DNA from: Bacteroidota bacterium
Lineage (GTDB): Bacteria; Bacteroidota; Bacteroidia; UBA8524
DNA length: 64,000 nt
Direction: 5' to 3'
Assembly (NCBI GenBank): GCA_006226545.1
Contig: SBGR01000052.1
Coordinates: 54,336-118,335 of the forward strand
The position numbers and the translations under genes were made by a program. This document shows positions 8,849 to 19,475 of this stretch, piece by piece. The notes below the pieces were generated by a model that saw only the letters and a list, made by a program, of their open reading frames with translations, had not been told where the DNA came from and ran no database searches. Every line of letters begins with the position of its first letter. Position 1 is the stretch's first letter.

Positions 8849-9376
8849 CTAGCGCTTAAAACCGATTCCGGGACGGTCTTCTCCCCAAATATTCCAGCCG
8901 CGCTCTAAAATGAGGGCGTCAATTACTTCGCGCAATACACCTCTTCCTCCCGGTTTGCGGGTTTGGTGTTTTACATGCGGCAATACAAATGGCGAGGCAT
9001 CTGCCGGAGCAATGGCCAAGCCTACTTCTTTGAAAATCGGAATGTCAATTACATCGTCGCCGAGGTAGACGATGTTTTCATCTTTCAACTTGAATTCTTT
9101 CTTAAACTGGACATAGGCATCCAGCTTGTCTTCTTGACCCAGTCGCACAAAGTCGATTTTTAATGCCTTCATACGGGTTTCAGCGGCGGTGGATTTTCGG
9201 CCGGATATAGTTCCGAAAACTATCCCTTTCTCTTGCATAAAGCGAATGAGTTGGCCGTCTCTCACATGAAAACTCTTCACTTCTTCACCTTGCGCATCCA
9301 GCGTGATGCTGCCGTCAGTAAGTACGCCGTCAATATCAAATAGAATTGCCTTGATTTTATCGCCAAATTGAAACAT
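8849..9376 (-). CDS. kdsC: 3-deoxy-D-manno-octulosonate-8-phosphate phosphatase (HAD family)
   Basis: Removes phosphate from Kdo-8-P to release Kdo for CMP activation. The 175-residue protein has the HAD nucleophile motif FDIDGVLTDGS (Asp15 and Asp17), the motif II Ser in TISGRKS, and motif IV in YLGDDVIDIPIF. Length and the absence of a cap domain are typical of tetrameric KdsC. KdsA, whose product it uses, is 2.6 kb upstream. It is convergent with the small sulfur-linked membrane gene and separated from katG by a repeat-like spacer and a terminator. Confidence 0.93.
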   Translation of the reverse strand: MFQFGDKIKAILFDIDGVLTDGSITLDAQGEEVKSFHVRDGQLIRFMQEKGIVFGTISGRKSTAAETRMKALKIDFVRLGQEDKLDAYVQFKKEFKLKDENIVYLGDDVIDIPIFKEVGLAIAPADASPFVLPHVKHQTRKPGGRGVLREVIDALILERGWNIWGEDRPGIGFKR

Positions 9377-9383
9377 GGTCGAA

Positions 9384-9426
9384 TTTAGGATTTAGGAATG
9401 AGGAATGAAGAATGAGGATGAGGAAT
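9384..9426. repeat. Imperfect GAATGAGGAAT-type micro-repeat
   Basis: The spacer before kdsC consists of variations on AGGAATGAGGAATGAAGAATG. It is non-coding and low in complexity. It resembles other word-like spacers in this window (27600, 32934, 56288, 59746). Confidence 0.6.
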
Positions 9427-9450
9427 TCGTTCTACTAATTGATAGTAAAC

Positions 9451-9478
9451 AAAAACGGCCTTTCCGAAGAAAGGCCGT
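9451..9478 (-). terminator. Intrinsic terminator of katG
   Basis: Read on the minus strand: a perfect 10-bp stem (ACGGCCTTTC with its complement), TTCG loop, then a T run. It lies 26 bp beyond the katG stop. Confidence 0.92.
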
Positions 9479-9503
9479 CTAAGCTTTATACTAAGAACCG
9501 TTA

Positions 9504-11821
<2,318 letters not shown>

Positions 11822-11825
11822 CTCC

Positions 11826-12767
11826 ATGAATATACAGCAATTCCAGTATGTTTTGGCCGTTGCGGAGCATAAACATTTTGAGCAAGCGGCTGAAAAATGC
11901 TCTATTACACAGTCTACGCTGAGCACGATGATTGGCAAATTGGAAGATGAGCTGGCGGTTAAATTGTTCGATAGAAAAACCAAACCTGTTTCGCTAACCA
12001 AAGAAGGGGAGGAATTGATTACCCAGATGCAGGTGGTGATGAAGGAAATTGGCGCTTTGGAGAATTTGGCGCAGGAGATCAAAGGGGAAATCATGGGAAG
12101 AATCAAAATTGGAGTGATCCCAACAGTGGCGCCCTACCTTTTGCCTTTGTTCCTGACGCGCTTTGCTGCAGCCTTTCCTAAAGTGCATGTGGTGGTGCAA
12201 GAAATGCGCACGCACGATATTCAACGTGCCTTAAAGGAGCGAAGCATAGACGTTGGGATTGCAGCTGTTCCTTTACTTGATAAAGAACTGTTAGAGACCT
12301 CGCTGTATACCGAGCCATTCGTATTATTCGATTGCCACAGCCAACACAAGTCCGGGAAACAAGTAGACATTCAATCCATCGATTTTTCTCATTTCTTATT
12401 GCTGGAAGAAGGTCATTGCCTGCGAACTCAGGTGGAACAGATTTGCGAATTATCTGGAACCCAATTGAGCGATTCCATGAATTTCGAGTTCAAAGCCGGC
12501 TCTATCGATAGTTTGCTTCGTTTTACCAAATCGTATGAAGGAACCACTCTGCTTCCTTACTTAGCCACCTTAGGCATGGAAAGCGAAGATCAGAAAAGAC
12601 TGTATCCTTTTGCTGCACCCACTCCGGTCAGGACTATCGGTTTGGTTGTACACCGGCATTTTGTGAAGAAACGTTTGCTCCAAGGTTTGGAACAAATCAT
12701 TCAAGAGGCGGTTGCGCCGCTCATTAAACAAGAAGCGAAATCGAAGAATTTTCTACCCTTGAATTAG
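11826..12767 (+). CDS. oxyR: Hydrogen peroxide-sensing LysR-type activator OxyR
   Basis: A 313-residue LysR-family regulator with an N-terminal winged helix (residues about 1-60, FEQAAEKCSITQSTLSTMIGKLE). Its sensor domain carries EEGHCLRTQVEQIC, with Cys198 and Cys207 nine apart as in E. coli OxyR Cys199/Cys208, which form the peroxide-induced disulfide. This identifies it as OxyR rather than a generic LysR protein. It is divergent from katG with an OxyR-like palindrome between. The 3' end is 5 bp from a convergent membrane-protein gene. Confidence 0.95.
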   Translation: MNIQQFQYVLAVAEHKHFEQAAEKCSITQSTLSTMIGKLEDELAVKLFDRKTKPVSLTKEGEELITQMQVVMKEIGALENLAQEIKGEIMGRIKIGVIPTVAPYLLPLFLTRFAAAFPKVHVVVQEMRTHDIQRALKERSIDVGIAAVPLLDKELLETSLYTEPFVLFDCHSQHKSGKQVDIQSIDFSHFLLLEEGHCLRTQVEQICELSGTQLSDSMNFEFKAGSIDSLLRFTKSYEGTTLLPYLATLGMESEDQKRLYPFAAPTPVRTIGLVVHRHFVKKRLLQGLEQIIQEAVAPLIKQEAKSKNFLPLN

Positions 12768-12772
12768 GGGTA

Positions 12773-13186
12773 TTAAGCCGACTTCGGTCCGGCAATACGG
12801 TAGCCAAGCCAAGCCATTGGAATATAGGCCATGGTAATGTCTAAAATGGTAAACCACAAAGCGCCCGGTAGCATGATGTTTACCGCGATGCCGGCGGCTA
12901 AGAATAGTGTTCCGACTATATAGGCTAATCTTTGTTTGCGACTAACAGCCAGTTTTACCACAATGAGCACACTTGTTAAAGTACCTAAAGCATGAGCGAG
13001 AAAGGGAAATAGAAAGTACTTCGCTTCCAAGGTGGGCATGACGGCTTTGAACGCTTCCATGTCATTCGGGTCGATGCCCGGAACCGGTAAAACTGCATAG
13101 CCTACTTGAAGCAAGCCCATGTTCACTACGTTGCCACAAAGCAATGCGAGAATGAGAGCTAGGATATTTCGGACGATTGAATTCAT
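12773..13186 (-). CDS. Hypothetical four-helix membrane protein
   Basis: A 137-residue inner-membrane protein with about four hydrophobic segments (residues about 7-30, 55-78, 88-108, 112-130). A periplasmic-looking loop (PGIDPNDMEAFKAVMPTLEAKY) joins the first two. Similar small proteins are common in Bacteroidota, but no function is known to me. It is convergent with oxyR and has a 65-bp gap to the next minus-strand gene. Confidence 0.75.
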   Translation of the reverse strand: MNSIVRNILALILALLCGNVVNMGLLQVGYAVLPVPGIDPNDMEAFKAVMPTLEAKYFLFPFLAHALGTLTSVLIVVKLAVSRKQRLAYIVGTLFLAAGIAVNIMLPGALWFTILDITMAYIPMAWLGYRIAGPKSA

Positions 13187-13251
13187 GTGGTTTTCTATTT
13201 AGTTCGACTCAATTCTAAATCAAGTTAAGGCTATTTGAAAGCAGGAGCAAA

Positions 13252-13887
13252 CTAGTATTCGTCGTTCATGCCTTTTCCCCGTAAAATGGTATCACGGTAT
13301 TTCTCAATTCGAGCGGTTCGCGTGGCACTTTGTTTGGCGGCTGCAATGAACATAATATAACCACGCTGACGGCCTGGTGTTAAGGCTTTAAAGGCACTGT
13401 CGAGTTCAGGGTCGTTTTCCATGGCAGTTGTCAGTTCCTCCGGGTAATCCGGGATATTATTTTCCCTTTTCTTCGGTTTTAAACCTGCCTTCTCTATTTC
13501 TGTGGCTTCTCTAATATAAGCCGAAATTGTCTCAGCTAATTCCGCTACTTGGCCGGCTCTGGTGATTCGGATAATTCTACCGTCTTGTGTGTTTTCACCG
13601 GGTTTTTCCAGAATACCCGCTTCGTCTTTCATCAAAGAGCCTTTCAGAAAACTAATGCAACAGTAATGTTTAAAGGCACCTAAAATGATAACGTTCTTTC
13701 CATTGTAAGTATAAGTTGGTGCGCGCCATTTGTAGTCTTCCGTTAATTCGCTTTCCAATAGGAGTTCACGCAGAAGCATGAGTTCCTTCACCCAAGTATG
13801 GATTTTACATTCAGGAGTGGCGTAGAGTTTACATCTCCCACATCCATCGCTCAAATAATGGTCAACTGCTGCTATGGCTTCGCTCAT
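13252..13887 (-). CDS. YdeI/OmpD-associated family protein (DUF1801 plus OmdA-like)
   Basis: A 211-residue cytoplasmic protein. The first half is a DUF1801 domain (LRELLLESELTEDYKWRAPTYTYNGKNVIILGAFKHYCCISFLKG). The second half is the bacteriocin-protection/OmdA-like segment (PDYPEELTTAMENDPELDSAFKALTPGRQRGYIMFIAAAKQSATRTARIEKYRDTILRGKG). The family is widespread; proposed links to envelope stress and peptide resistance are not well proven. An N-terminal Cys cluster (CGRCKLYATPEC) is unusual and could bind metal. It heads towards the VOC gene on the same strand. Confidence 0.88.
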   Translation of the reverse strand: MSEAIAAVDHYLSDGCGRCKLYATPECKIHTWVKELMLLRELLLESELTEDYKWRAPTYTYNGKNVIILGAFKHYCCISFLKGSLMKDEAGILEKPGENTQDGRIIRITRAGQVAELAETISAYIREATEIEKAGLKPKKRENNIPDYPEELTTAMENDPELDSAFKALTPGRQRGYIMFIAAAKQSATRTARIEKYRDTILRGKGMNDEY

Positions 13888-13928
13888 GGGAGAAAGTTAC
13901 ACGATTACCGGGGATGAAAACAAGTACG

Positions 13929-14276
13929 CTACCAATCAGCTTTGATAAAGTAGAGGGTATTGCCATCCGGATCTTGGAATGTGGCGATATTCACCTGGTC
14001 GTCGGGGTTAAAGGTGAACTGAATGCCTTTGGTTTCCAATTCTTTTACGGTTTCGTCTAAATCAGATACTTTTAAACCAATCTGCATGTTTTCTCCTTTA
14101 GCGATGGGTTTATCGGTAGGATGCAAACCAATGTGCAAACCGGGAATTTCAAGATCAGCCCAGTGGTTTCCATAGCGGCTTTTCACTTTGAAACCCAGTA
14201 CTTCAGCGTAAAAGGCAATGGATTTATCCATGTCGGATACCATAATGGTGATGGCGGCAGATTGTATGTTGGGCAT
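13929..14276 (-). CDS. VOC family (glyoxalase/bleomycin-resistance fold) protein
   Basis: A 115-residue single-domain vicinal-oxygen-chelate protein. It shows the paired beta-alpha-beta-beta-beta modules: MVSDMDKSIAFYAEVLGFKV at the start, GLHIGLHP in the middle and DPDGNTLYFIKADW at the end. The last matches the conserved metal-site Glu/Asp strand region. Substrate cannot be inferred. Family members include glyoxalases, dioxygenases and antibiotic-binding proteins. It is followed on the same strand by YdeI and may share a transcript. Confidence 0.88.
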   Translation of the reverse strand: MPNIQSAAITIMVSDMDKSIAFYAEVLGFKVKSRYGNHWADLEIPGLHIGLHPTDKPIAKGENMQIGLKVSDLDETVKELETKGIQFTFNPDDQVNIATFQDPDGNTLYFIKADW

Positions 14277-14292
14277 GATGTGTAGTTTGAAG

Positions 14293-14889
14293 TTAATGTA
14301 TCACTTCCTTATCACTCAAATAGCTATCCAAGAACAGTTCTAAGCTTTTAAGGGTCTTGGCAGTCAAGTGAAGTTGGTCTAGTTGGTAAACGGATAGTTC
14401 GTTGTTCCGTAATTCAATCGAATCACTTTGAATTCTGACTTGGTTAAATGAGCTTCGTAAAATTGAATCTTGATGGCTTTCAATCTCCAAACTTTCCTTC
14501 CCAATATGGAGTTTAAGATTGGAAGTATAGGTGAGGCCGCCACTGATCAGAATCAAACCTGTTAATGTGAAATAAAGCAATTCAGTTTCCAACAATCCAT
14601 AACCACGAATCCAGACGGTGGAGCCAATAACCATAAGTACTCCAATGCTAATCAGGCTCGTTTTAACGGCTAAATCATTTCGGGTAAAAAGGAGGAAATC
14701 ACCGGCTAGTCTCTTTTTTCGTTTTTGCATATTGAAGTAAAGCAACCAGAACCAAATCAAAGTCAATAGTGCAAAGCCTATCCAAGTAGGAACGTCATTA
14801 GACAAGAGGCTTATTCCCAAAAACAGGGCAAGGAAAAAGCATAGTTCTAAGATGGTTCGCAGTCCGCTATGCTGAATGAAACGTAACAC
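14293..14889 (-). CDS. Hypothetical membrane protein
   Basis: A 198-residue protein with about four hydrophobic segments in the first 115 residues (two near 14-50 and two near 75-115). A soluble C-terminal part of short beta strands follows (LHIGKESLEIESHQDSILRSSFNQVRIQSDSIELRNNELSVYQ is the region, residues about 127-170). The layout of membrane hairpins followed by a PH-like strand set resembles the neighbouring gene at 15179. No function is recognised. It is the last gene of a likely operon that starts at psd. Confidence 0.72.
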   Translation of the reverse strand: MLRFIQHSGLRTILELCFFLALFLGISLLSNDVPTWIGFALLTLIWFWLLYFNMQKRKKRLAGDFLLFTRNDLAVKTSLISIGVLMVIGSTVWIRGYGLLETELLYFTLTGLILISGGLTYTSNLKLHIGKESLEIESHQDSILRSSFNQVRIQSDSIELRNNELSVYQLDQLHLTAKTLKSLELFLDSYLSDKEVIH

Positions 14890-14910
14890 AAAGGGGAATT
14901 TACATTAAGA

Positions 14911-15177
14911 TTAATCCTGTTTCCAAATACGGCGAATCATCAACAGGTAAGAAAGACCCATTACCAGGTTCACCAATAGCCAAACCGGCATCAGTAAAAA
15001 GGCGATTTGATTGAATAAACCTCCTTCGGAAAAGATGCGCTTCAGTTCCCAATTGTACAGGTCTTCATTGCTGATGTTTAAAACAGCAATGAGGAAATAG
15101 GATGCAAGAGCCGATATCAGCCACAAAAAAATGGACTGAAAGGGTAAGGTTTTTAGCAGGTGTTTAAATCTTTTCAC
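14911..15177 (-). CDS. Small two-helix membrane protein, GTG start
   Basis: The hydrophobic protein runs for 88 residues from a GTG at 15177, one base after the stop of the upstream gene. A longer reading from an ATG at 15264 would overlap that gene by 86 bp in another frame and add a charged, non-conserved-looking stretch, so GTG is preferred. Two membrane segments lie at residues about 15-35 and 58-80. No family is recognised. Tight spacing on both sides places it in the psd operon. Confidence 0.62.
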   Translation of the reverse strand: MKRFKHLLKTLPFQSIFLWLISALASYFLIAVLNISNEDLYNWELKRIFSEGGLFNQIAFLLMPVWLLVNLVMGLSYLLMIRRIWKQD

Positions 15178-15178
15178 G

Positions 15179-15694
15179 TTAATCTCTATTTCTTCTCCTG
15201 GCCATGGCCGCTTCCCTGATTTTGGCGTAGCGGTCTTCGGTGGGAAGCTCCAAGTAGGCTCCAATTTTTTCTAGCATGGCCAAGGACTTGGGGTAGTCGG
15301 CCGATTCGTAGAGCATGATTTTCTCATCACCTAAATCGAGATTCACTTCGTAACTTTTTGTACGCACGGTGCTACTCTGAGAAAGATGATTCATCACTTG
15401 AGTCTCAGAAAAGTAGGCAAGCTGAATCCCTTTCGCTTTTTTTAAATCATACCTCGCCGTTTTGATCGGAATTGGTCCGAGATAGAATAATTTGACGATT
15501 TGCCCTGAAGTTTTGTCGAGCACATACCGAATAAGTCCCAAGGTAACTGATATGCCAATGATCGCCAAGAGAATGCTTAAAACGATGATGGCATAGGCAA
15601 AAACATTCAGTGCTAAGATTAAGCTGAAAACAAGCAGTACAGAACCCAGTATAAAACTTTTGGCACTCATACTTTCATGTATCGGGAGTTTCAT
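15179..15694 (-). CDS. Hypothetical membrane-anchored protein
   Basis: Two N-terminal hydrophobic segments (residues about 13-60, KSFILGSVLLVFSLILALNVFA and a second) precede a soluble beta-rich part. The latter looks PH-like (DKTSGQIVKLFYLGPIPIK), and the end is basic (AREAAMARRRNRD region). The ATG at 15694 lies 4 bp after the stop of the FMN reductase gene and is preferred over one at 15712 that overlaps it. No function is known. Operon position links it with psd and the reductase. Confidence 0.7.
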   Translation of the reverse strand: MKLPIHESMSAKSFILGSVLLVFSLILALNVFAYAIIVLSILLAIIGISVTLGLIRYVLDKTSGQIVKLFYLGPIPIKTARYDLKKAKGIQLAYFSETQVMNHLSQSSTVRTKSYEVNLDLGDEKIMLYESADYPKSLAMLEKIGAYLELPTEDRYAKIREAAMARRRNRD

Positions 15695-15698
15695 CAAA

Positions 15699-16235
15699 CT
15701 AATTCGAGGCAAATAAAATTCGCTTAAAATTAGTTATTAACTGATGCAATTCCTGCATAGTATTTTCTTCGAATGAATGGGTTGAGGTATTGTATTTTCC
15801 TTTGATACCTCGAATGAGCAAACACGTTTCCAGGTTCACTTGTGCTTGAATGGTTTTGAGAATCAGAATGAGCTCTTCGTGTCCCTTTTCACCGCTGGCC
15901 GAGGCGGTAATAATGCCCACCGGCTTGTCTGAAAATACCGTAGTGGATACGCACCATTCAATCAGGTTTTTTAATCCACTTGGAATGCTAAATACATATT
16001 CCGGAGTGGAGAATAGCACCGCATCGGCTTCGGCAATCTTTGAGCGAATAGCCTGAATTGCATCAGGAGTATTCGTGTCGCTTAGCTCGGTTTGAAAGTG
16101 GGGCAGGAGATGCAGAGTGTCGAAGATTTCGAGGGTGAAATCAGCATGGCCTAACTCAGCTACCTTCTGCAATAAGCTTAGGTTGGCCGAATTCCGACTC
16201 GCACTGCCACATATGCCTAGCACCTTTTTAGTCAT
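15699..16235 (-). CDS. NAD(P)H-dependent FMN reductase / flavodoxin-like oxidoreductase
   Basis: A 178-residue flavodoxin-fold protein. It opens with LGICGSASRNSANLSLL, the phosphate-binding GSxRxxSxN loop for FMN. It continues with FSTPEYVFSIPSGLKNLIEW (PEYN-type flavin contact) and GIITASASGEKG. This is the pattern of the NADPH-dependent FMN reductase/azoreductase family (SsuE, ChrR, ArsH relatives). Specific substrate is uncertain. It lies 4 bp after psd in the same direction, hence co-transcribed. Confidence 0.9.
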   Translation of the reverse strand: MTKKVLGICGSASRNSANLSLLQKVAELGHADFTLEIFDTLHLLPHFQTELSDTNTPDAIQAIRSKIAEADAVLFSTPEYVFSIPSGLKNLIEWCVSTTVFSDKPVGIITASASGEKGHEELILILKTIQAQVNLETCLLIRGIKGKYNTSTHSFEENTMQELHQLITNFKRILFASN

Positions 16236-16239
16236 GCGA

Positions 16240-17130
16240 TTAGGCTTTTACACCTACTTTTTCATTGATCTTCACCAAGGTTTCAATGCCTTGTAGCGAA
16301 TAATCCAAAATTTCTTGGTCCAACTTCACGCTGCCTTTTTTGAAGAACTGAATCACCGTTGATCCACCAAATTCGAAATAGCCTTTTTCCTCACCGCGTT
16401 TGAACTCATGCGCGCCGTTGAAACGTTGCACGATTTTACCCACCATCATGGCACCTACTTCCAGGTGAAGCACCTCGCCAAAATTTTGCGTTTTCAAAAC
16501 GGTTAGCTCGCGGTAGTTTTTCGCCATAAGCGATTGTGTAACTGCCAAAGCAATGGGATGCACCGAATGCAAAACACCCGGAATACGAATCACCTTTTCC
16601 TGCGTTCCATTGTCGATATAACCGTAGCGGTGGTAGTCGGCAGGAGCCAAGCGGTATACCAGACAAAGGCCGTCTTCGTAGACTTTGGCCAGCTCATCGT
16701 TCAATAAAAGTTCCTGAAGCGAATACCAATATCCTTTAATTGGAAGCTGTTTTGTCTTCGCTAAATCAAAAGCAAACAAACGCGAATCAGCCGGCGAAAT
16801 CAGGTGTTCCGGTGTTTGGTCAATGGGTCTGGCACCTTCTTTCAACTCCCGAATAAAAAAGTCGTTGAAGCTGGTGAATGAGTCCATCGGACGTTTTATT
16901 TCGTCTGTATTGATGCCGTAATGCTGAATGAATCCCGGAATCTCCTTCAAGCTTCCTTTGCTCTTCATGCGCATGGCATAGAGCCGAGTGATGAGCTTTT
17001 TATTGAAGATGCTATAGGTAATCAGCTTGCCCAGGAACGTATTGTACAGAAAGGAAAGCCCTTCCACTTTATACGTGTTTTCAGTTTCAATACTCTGGGT
17101 TTGGCGATTGTACAGCTGAGGTAATTTCAT
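16240..17130 (-). CDS. psd: Phosphatidylserine decarboxylase proenzyme
   Basis: Converts phosphatidylserine to phosphatidylethanolamine at the inner membrane. The 296-residue proenzyme has the self-cleavage motif FGGSTVIQFF. Cleavage before Ser257 would leave a pyruvoyl-bearing alpha chain of about 40 residues. Also present are FFIRELKEGARPID, SPADSR and RLAPADYHRYGYID, containing the conserved His and Asp needed for processing. GGST rather than LGST is the variant found in the longer, eukaryote-like Psd group. It heads a five-gene minus-strand operon. Confidence 0.95.
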   Translation of the reverse strand: MKLPQLYNRQTQSIETENTYKVEGLSFLYNTFLGKLITYSIFNKKLITRLYAMRMKSKGSLKEIPGFIQHYGINTDEIKRPMDSFTSFNDFFIRELKEGARPIDQTPEHLISPADSRLFAFDLAKTKQLPIKGYWYSLQELLLNDELAKVYEDGLCLVYRLAPADYHRYGYIDNGTQEKVIRIPGVLHSVHPIALAVTQSLMAKNYRELTVLKTQNFGEVLHLEVGAMMVGKIVQRFNGAHEFKRGEEKGYFEFGGSTVIQFFKKGSVKLDQEILDYSLQGIETLVKINEKVGVKA

Positions 17131-17207
17131 GGAAGCGATTCATTAGCCCATTTGGGGTTGGCAAATATCGAATGAATCGAGCGTATTTCAAGCCAAGCTT
17201 TGGCGTG

Positions 17208-18389
17208 CTACCTAAATGGCGAACTAAACCGCACATCGGTACTGATGGTTTCGTCGGTCAAGGTCTTCAAGAAATTGACTACATCTGTCTTTTGTTGGGC
17301 GGTCCAGTTCAAGCGAATCGGATTGCCATTCTGGTCTTTTAAAGCCCCACCGAGGTTAGGGTGTGCTTGAATACCGCTATTATAATGCTCAATCACTTCT
17401 TCCAAGGTAGCAAATCTACCATCGTGCATATACGGTGCGCTCAGGGCAATGCTTTTAAGTGAAGGTACTTTGAAGGAGCCAATGAAGACCGGATTTTTTA
17501 TAGCCTCGTAAACGCCCAAATCTGTTGTAGAAGCGGCATCCAGACCATTGTTGGTTGGTCCGTTATCGGGATTGATAAAGGCCTTGGTAGAATGACAGCC
17601 AATGCAGCCACCCCCGCCTTGTGGAGGAGGAAGGAGGAATAGGCGTTTGCCGTTGTTTTCGCTGGTGGAGAAATTAGGGAAGTCTTGTCCCGGATTATCA
17701 ACCAGCTTACGTCCCTCATCGTATCGGCTGTTCACACTGCTGATGCTTCGTACAAATTGAGCCAAGGCTTTAGCGATACGGTCTGAATTGATTTCAGCGT
17801 TGCCAAATGCGTCTTGAAAAAGGCTAGGGTAATAGCTCTGCGCTTTAACCGTAGCCACAATCTGCTCGAGGGTCATGCCCATTTCTACTTCGTCTTGGAA
17901 CGGCATCAATACTTGCTCTTCCAAAGTGGCGGCACGTTCATCCCAGAAAAATCTTCCACGGTCGTAAAAACGCGCATTCACCAAAGTCATCGAATGCCTT
18001 CTGGTTTTACCGCCGTCAAAACCATCACTTAAAACCAGGTCATCCCCAAAGGCTTTGTCTTGTTTGTGGCAGGAAGCGCAAGCTACGGTGCCGTTGGCGC
18101 TGAGTTTTTTATCGTAGAAAAGCACCCGTCCCAGAGTGGCGCCTTCGTTGGTAATGGGATTACTGGCCGGCATATTATCATTGTCGGCAGCGGCATTTTG
18201 CCCCGGTCCCAAAAGTGCATTGGTGCTCAAGTGGGTAGGGAGGTTCAAACTGCTGTAATCGTATGGTGATTCAGGAAGGTTTAAAGGTCCGATTTCGCTG
18301 CCGGGTGTGGTGGTGGAATCTTTCTGACAAGCAGCTAAGGCAATTACGGCAGCGCTGATGGCAAACAGGCTTTTGGCTAGGGTTTTCAT
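17208..18389 (-). CDS. Di-haem cytochrome c peroxidase (CcpA/MauG family) lipoprotein
   Basis: Periplasmic peroxidase that reduces hydrogen peroxide with electrons from small cytochromes. There are two c-type haem sites, CASCH (residues 104-108) and CIGCH (262-266). The peroxidase helix DRGRFFWDERAATLEEQVLMP and the C-terminal PYMHDGRFATLEEVIEHYN are as in this family. The signal peptide ends in a lipobox (LAAC, Cys21), so the protein is lipid-anchored. Length 393 is normal. Together with katG, sodA and oxyR it adds to a peroxide-defence set, but it has no close neighbour of that type. Confidence 0.94.
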   Translation of the reverse strand: MKTLAKSLFAISAAVIALAACQKDSTTTPGSEIGPLNLPESPYDYSSLNLPTHLSTNALLGPGQNAAADNDNMPASNPITNEGATLGRVLFYDKKLSANGTVACASCHKQDKAFGDDLVLSDGFDGGKTRRHSMTLVNARFYDRGRFFWDERAATLEEQVLMPFQDEVEMGMTLEQIVATVKAQSYYPSLFQDAFGNAEINSDRIAKALAQFVRSISSVNSRYDEGRKLVDNPGQDFPNFSTSENNGKRLFLLPPPQGGGGCIGCHSTKAFINPDNGPTNNGLDAASTTDLGVYEAIKNPVFIGSFKVPSLKSIALSAPYMHDGRFATLEEVIEHYNSGIQAHPNLGGALKDQNGNPIRLNWTAQQKTDVVNFLKTLTDETISTDVRFSSPFR

Positions 18390-18439
18390 GAGGGTAGGGT
18401 TTGGTTTTCAGGTTTAGGATGAAAACCTAGCGCCTTGGT

Positions 18440-19102
18440 TTAACGCCACTTTGGAAAAATTGAATCAATGGGAATATTTAATGCTGCTTTGGGGTAACGA
18501 GTTTTGAGGTAGAGTATACGTGATACCGTATCCTGATTCACTTTGAAAAAGCCGGCAGTTCCGACGTCATCAGCGTATATCCACCAAGTTTCTTGCTTGT
18601 AATCGGGCTGATTGAAAGTTCGAATCAGCTGTGTTGTATCCATGCCAATTTCCAATGTACCAAACAATGGCAGGCCCTTAGAAACTAGGTCGATTGCTGC
18701 AAAATATTGGCTGGTATCGTCCGTATCCCATCTTCCGCCATGGGGAACTCCTACATACAAAGTGGCTAAATAGGCCTGTGATTGATATTTAGTGAAGAGG
18801 AAATAGTCTCCAATAAATCCATCGTTTTCTACTTCCTTTAAAAACCGCGTGATTTTCTTTCCGGCAATGCTGGAAGTTTCAATAAAGGGCAATAGAGAAT
18901 CCAAATCCGGAATGGGCAATTCTCGACCTGGTGTTTCTTTTACTTCAACCGGAATTGAATCAACTGGCTCTAGCGAATCTGTATGCGGGGATGGAATAGT
19001 GGATTGTTCTTCTTGGACAGAATTGCAGTTAGCCAAGGCAATGACAAGCAAAACAAAACTCAGGCTTCGAATTAGGACATTCACTTTGCCAAGTGCTTGC
19101 AT
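18440..19102 (-). CDS. Hypothetical lipoprotein
   Basis: A 220-residue lipoprotein: hydrophobic signal ending in IALANC (Cys26), followed by a Ser/Thr/Pro/Glu-rich linker and a globular part with aromatic strands (GDYFLFTKYQSQAYLATLYVG region). No family is recognised. The 5' end overlaps the FloA-like gene by 22 bp, so the two are probably co-transcribed. Confidence 0.7.
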   Translation of the reverse strand: MQALGKVNVLIRSLSFVLLVIALANCNSVQEEQSTIPSPHTDSLEPVDSIPVEVKETPGRELPIPDLDSLLPFIETSSIAGKKITRFLKEVENDGFIGDYFLFTKYQSQAYLATLYVGVPHGGRWDTDDTSQYFAAIDLVSKGLPLFGTLEIGMDTTQLIRTFNQPDYKQETWWIYADDVGTAGFFKVNQDTVSRILYLKTRYPKAALNIPIDSIFPKWR

Positions 19103-19395
19103 GCGGTTTCGTAATTTAAACTGGGATCAGCTACCATCAATTCAATAACACGGAAGGGGTTGATGCCGGATAAATAAGTGGCTTGCAAAGTAGTTGTTGA
19201 AACGGAGATCTGATGCGCATCGGCCAAGTCTTTGGCTTTGAGGATGCTTATGGGTGGTACGCCTTTGAGCATCATCGATAGACTCTCTTTTAATGTCAGG
19301 CGGTACACAAATTCTGCATGAATCATGCGGTGCCAGAGTTTTAAGGCAACCCAGACAAACAGACAGAGTAAAGCGATAACAAGAAGAAAGGCCAT
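19081..19395 (-). CDS. Membrane-anchored protein resembling only the N-terminus of flotillin FloA
   Basis: A 104-residue protein with one N-terminal membrane segment (MAFLLVIALLCLFVWVALKL). The rest aligns by eye with the post-anchor region of bacterial FloA: LTLKESLSMMLKGVPP, then LQATYLSGINPFRVIELMVA against FloA LEAHYLAGGNVDRVVNALIA. The SPFH and coiled-coil parts of FloA (more than 200 residues) are absent. I prefer ATG 19395; an upstream ATG at 19461 would add 22 residues without hydrophobic character. It could be a truncated flotillin or a family of its own. Confidence 0.55.
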   Translation of the reverse strand: MAFLLVIALLCLFVWVALKLWHRMIHAEFVYRLTLKESLSMMLKGVPPISILKAKDLADAHQISVSTTTLQATYLSGINPFRVIELMVADPSLNYETACKHLAK

Positions 19396-19475
19396 GCGAA
19401 TTGTTTTGAGTGTTAAAGGTAAGGAAGCTTGTGCATATAAGGCGCATGGGTGCTCAGTCAATTCATCATTGTGAC

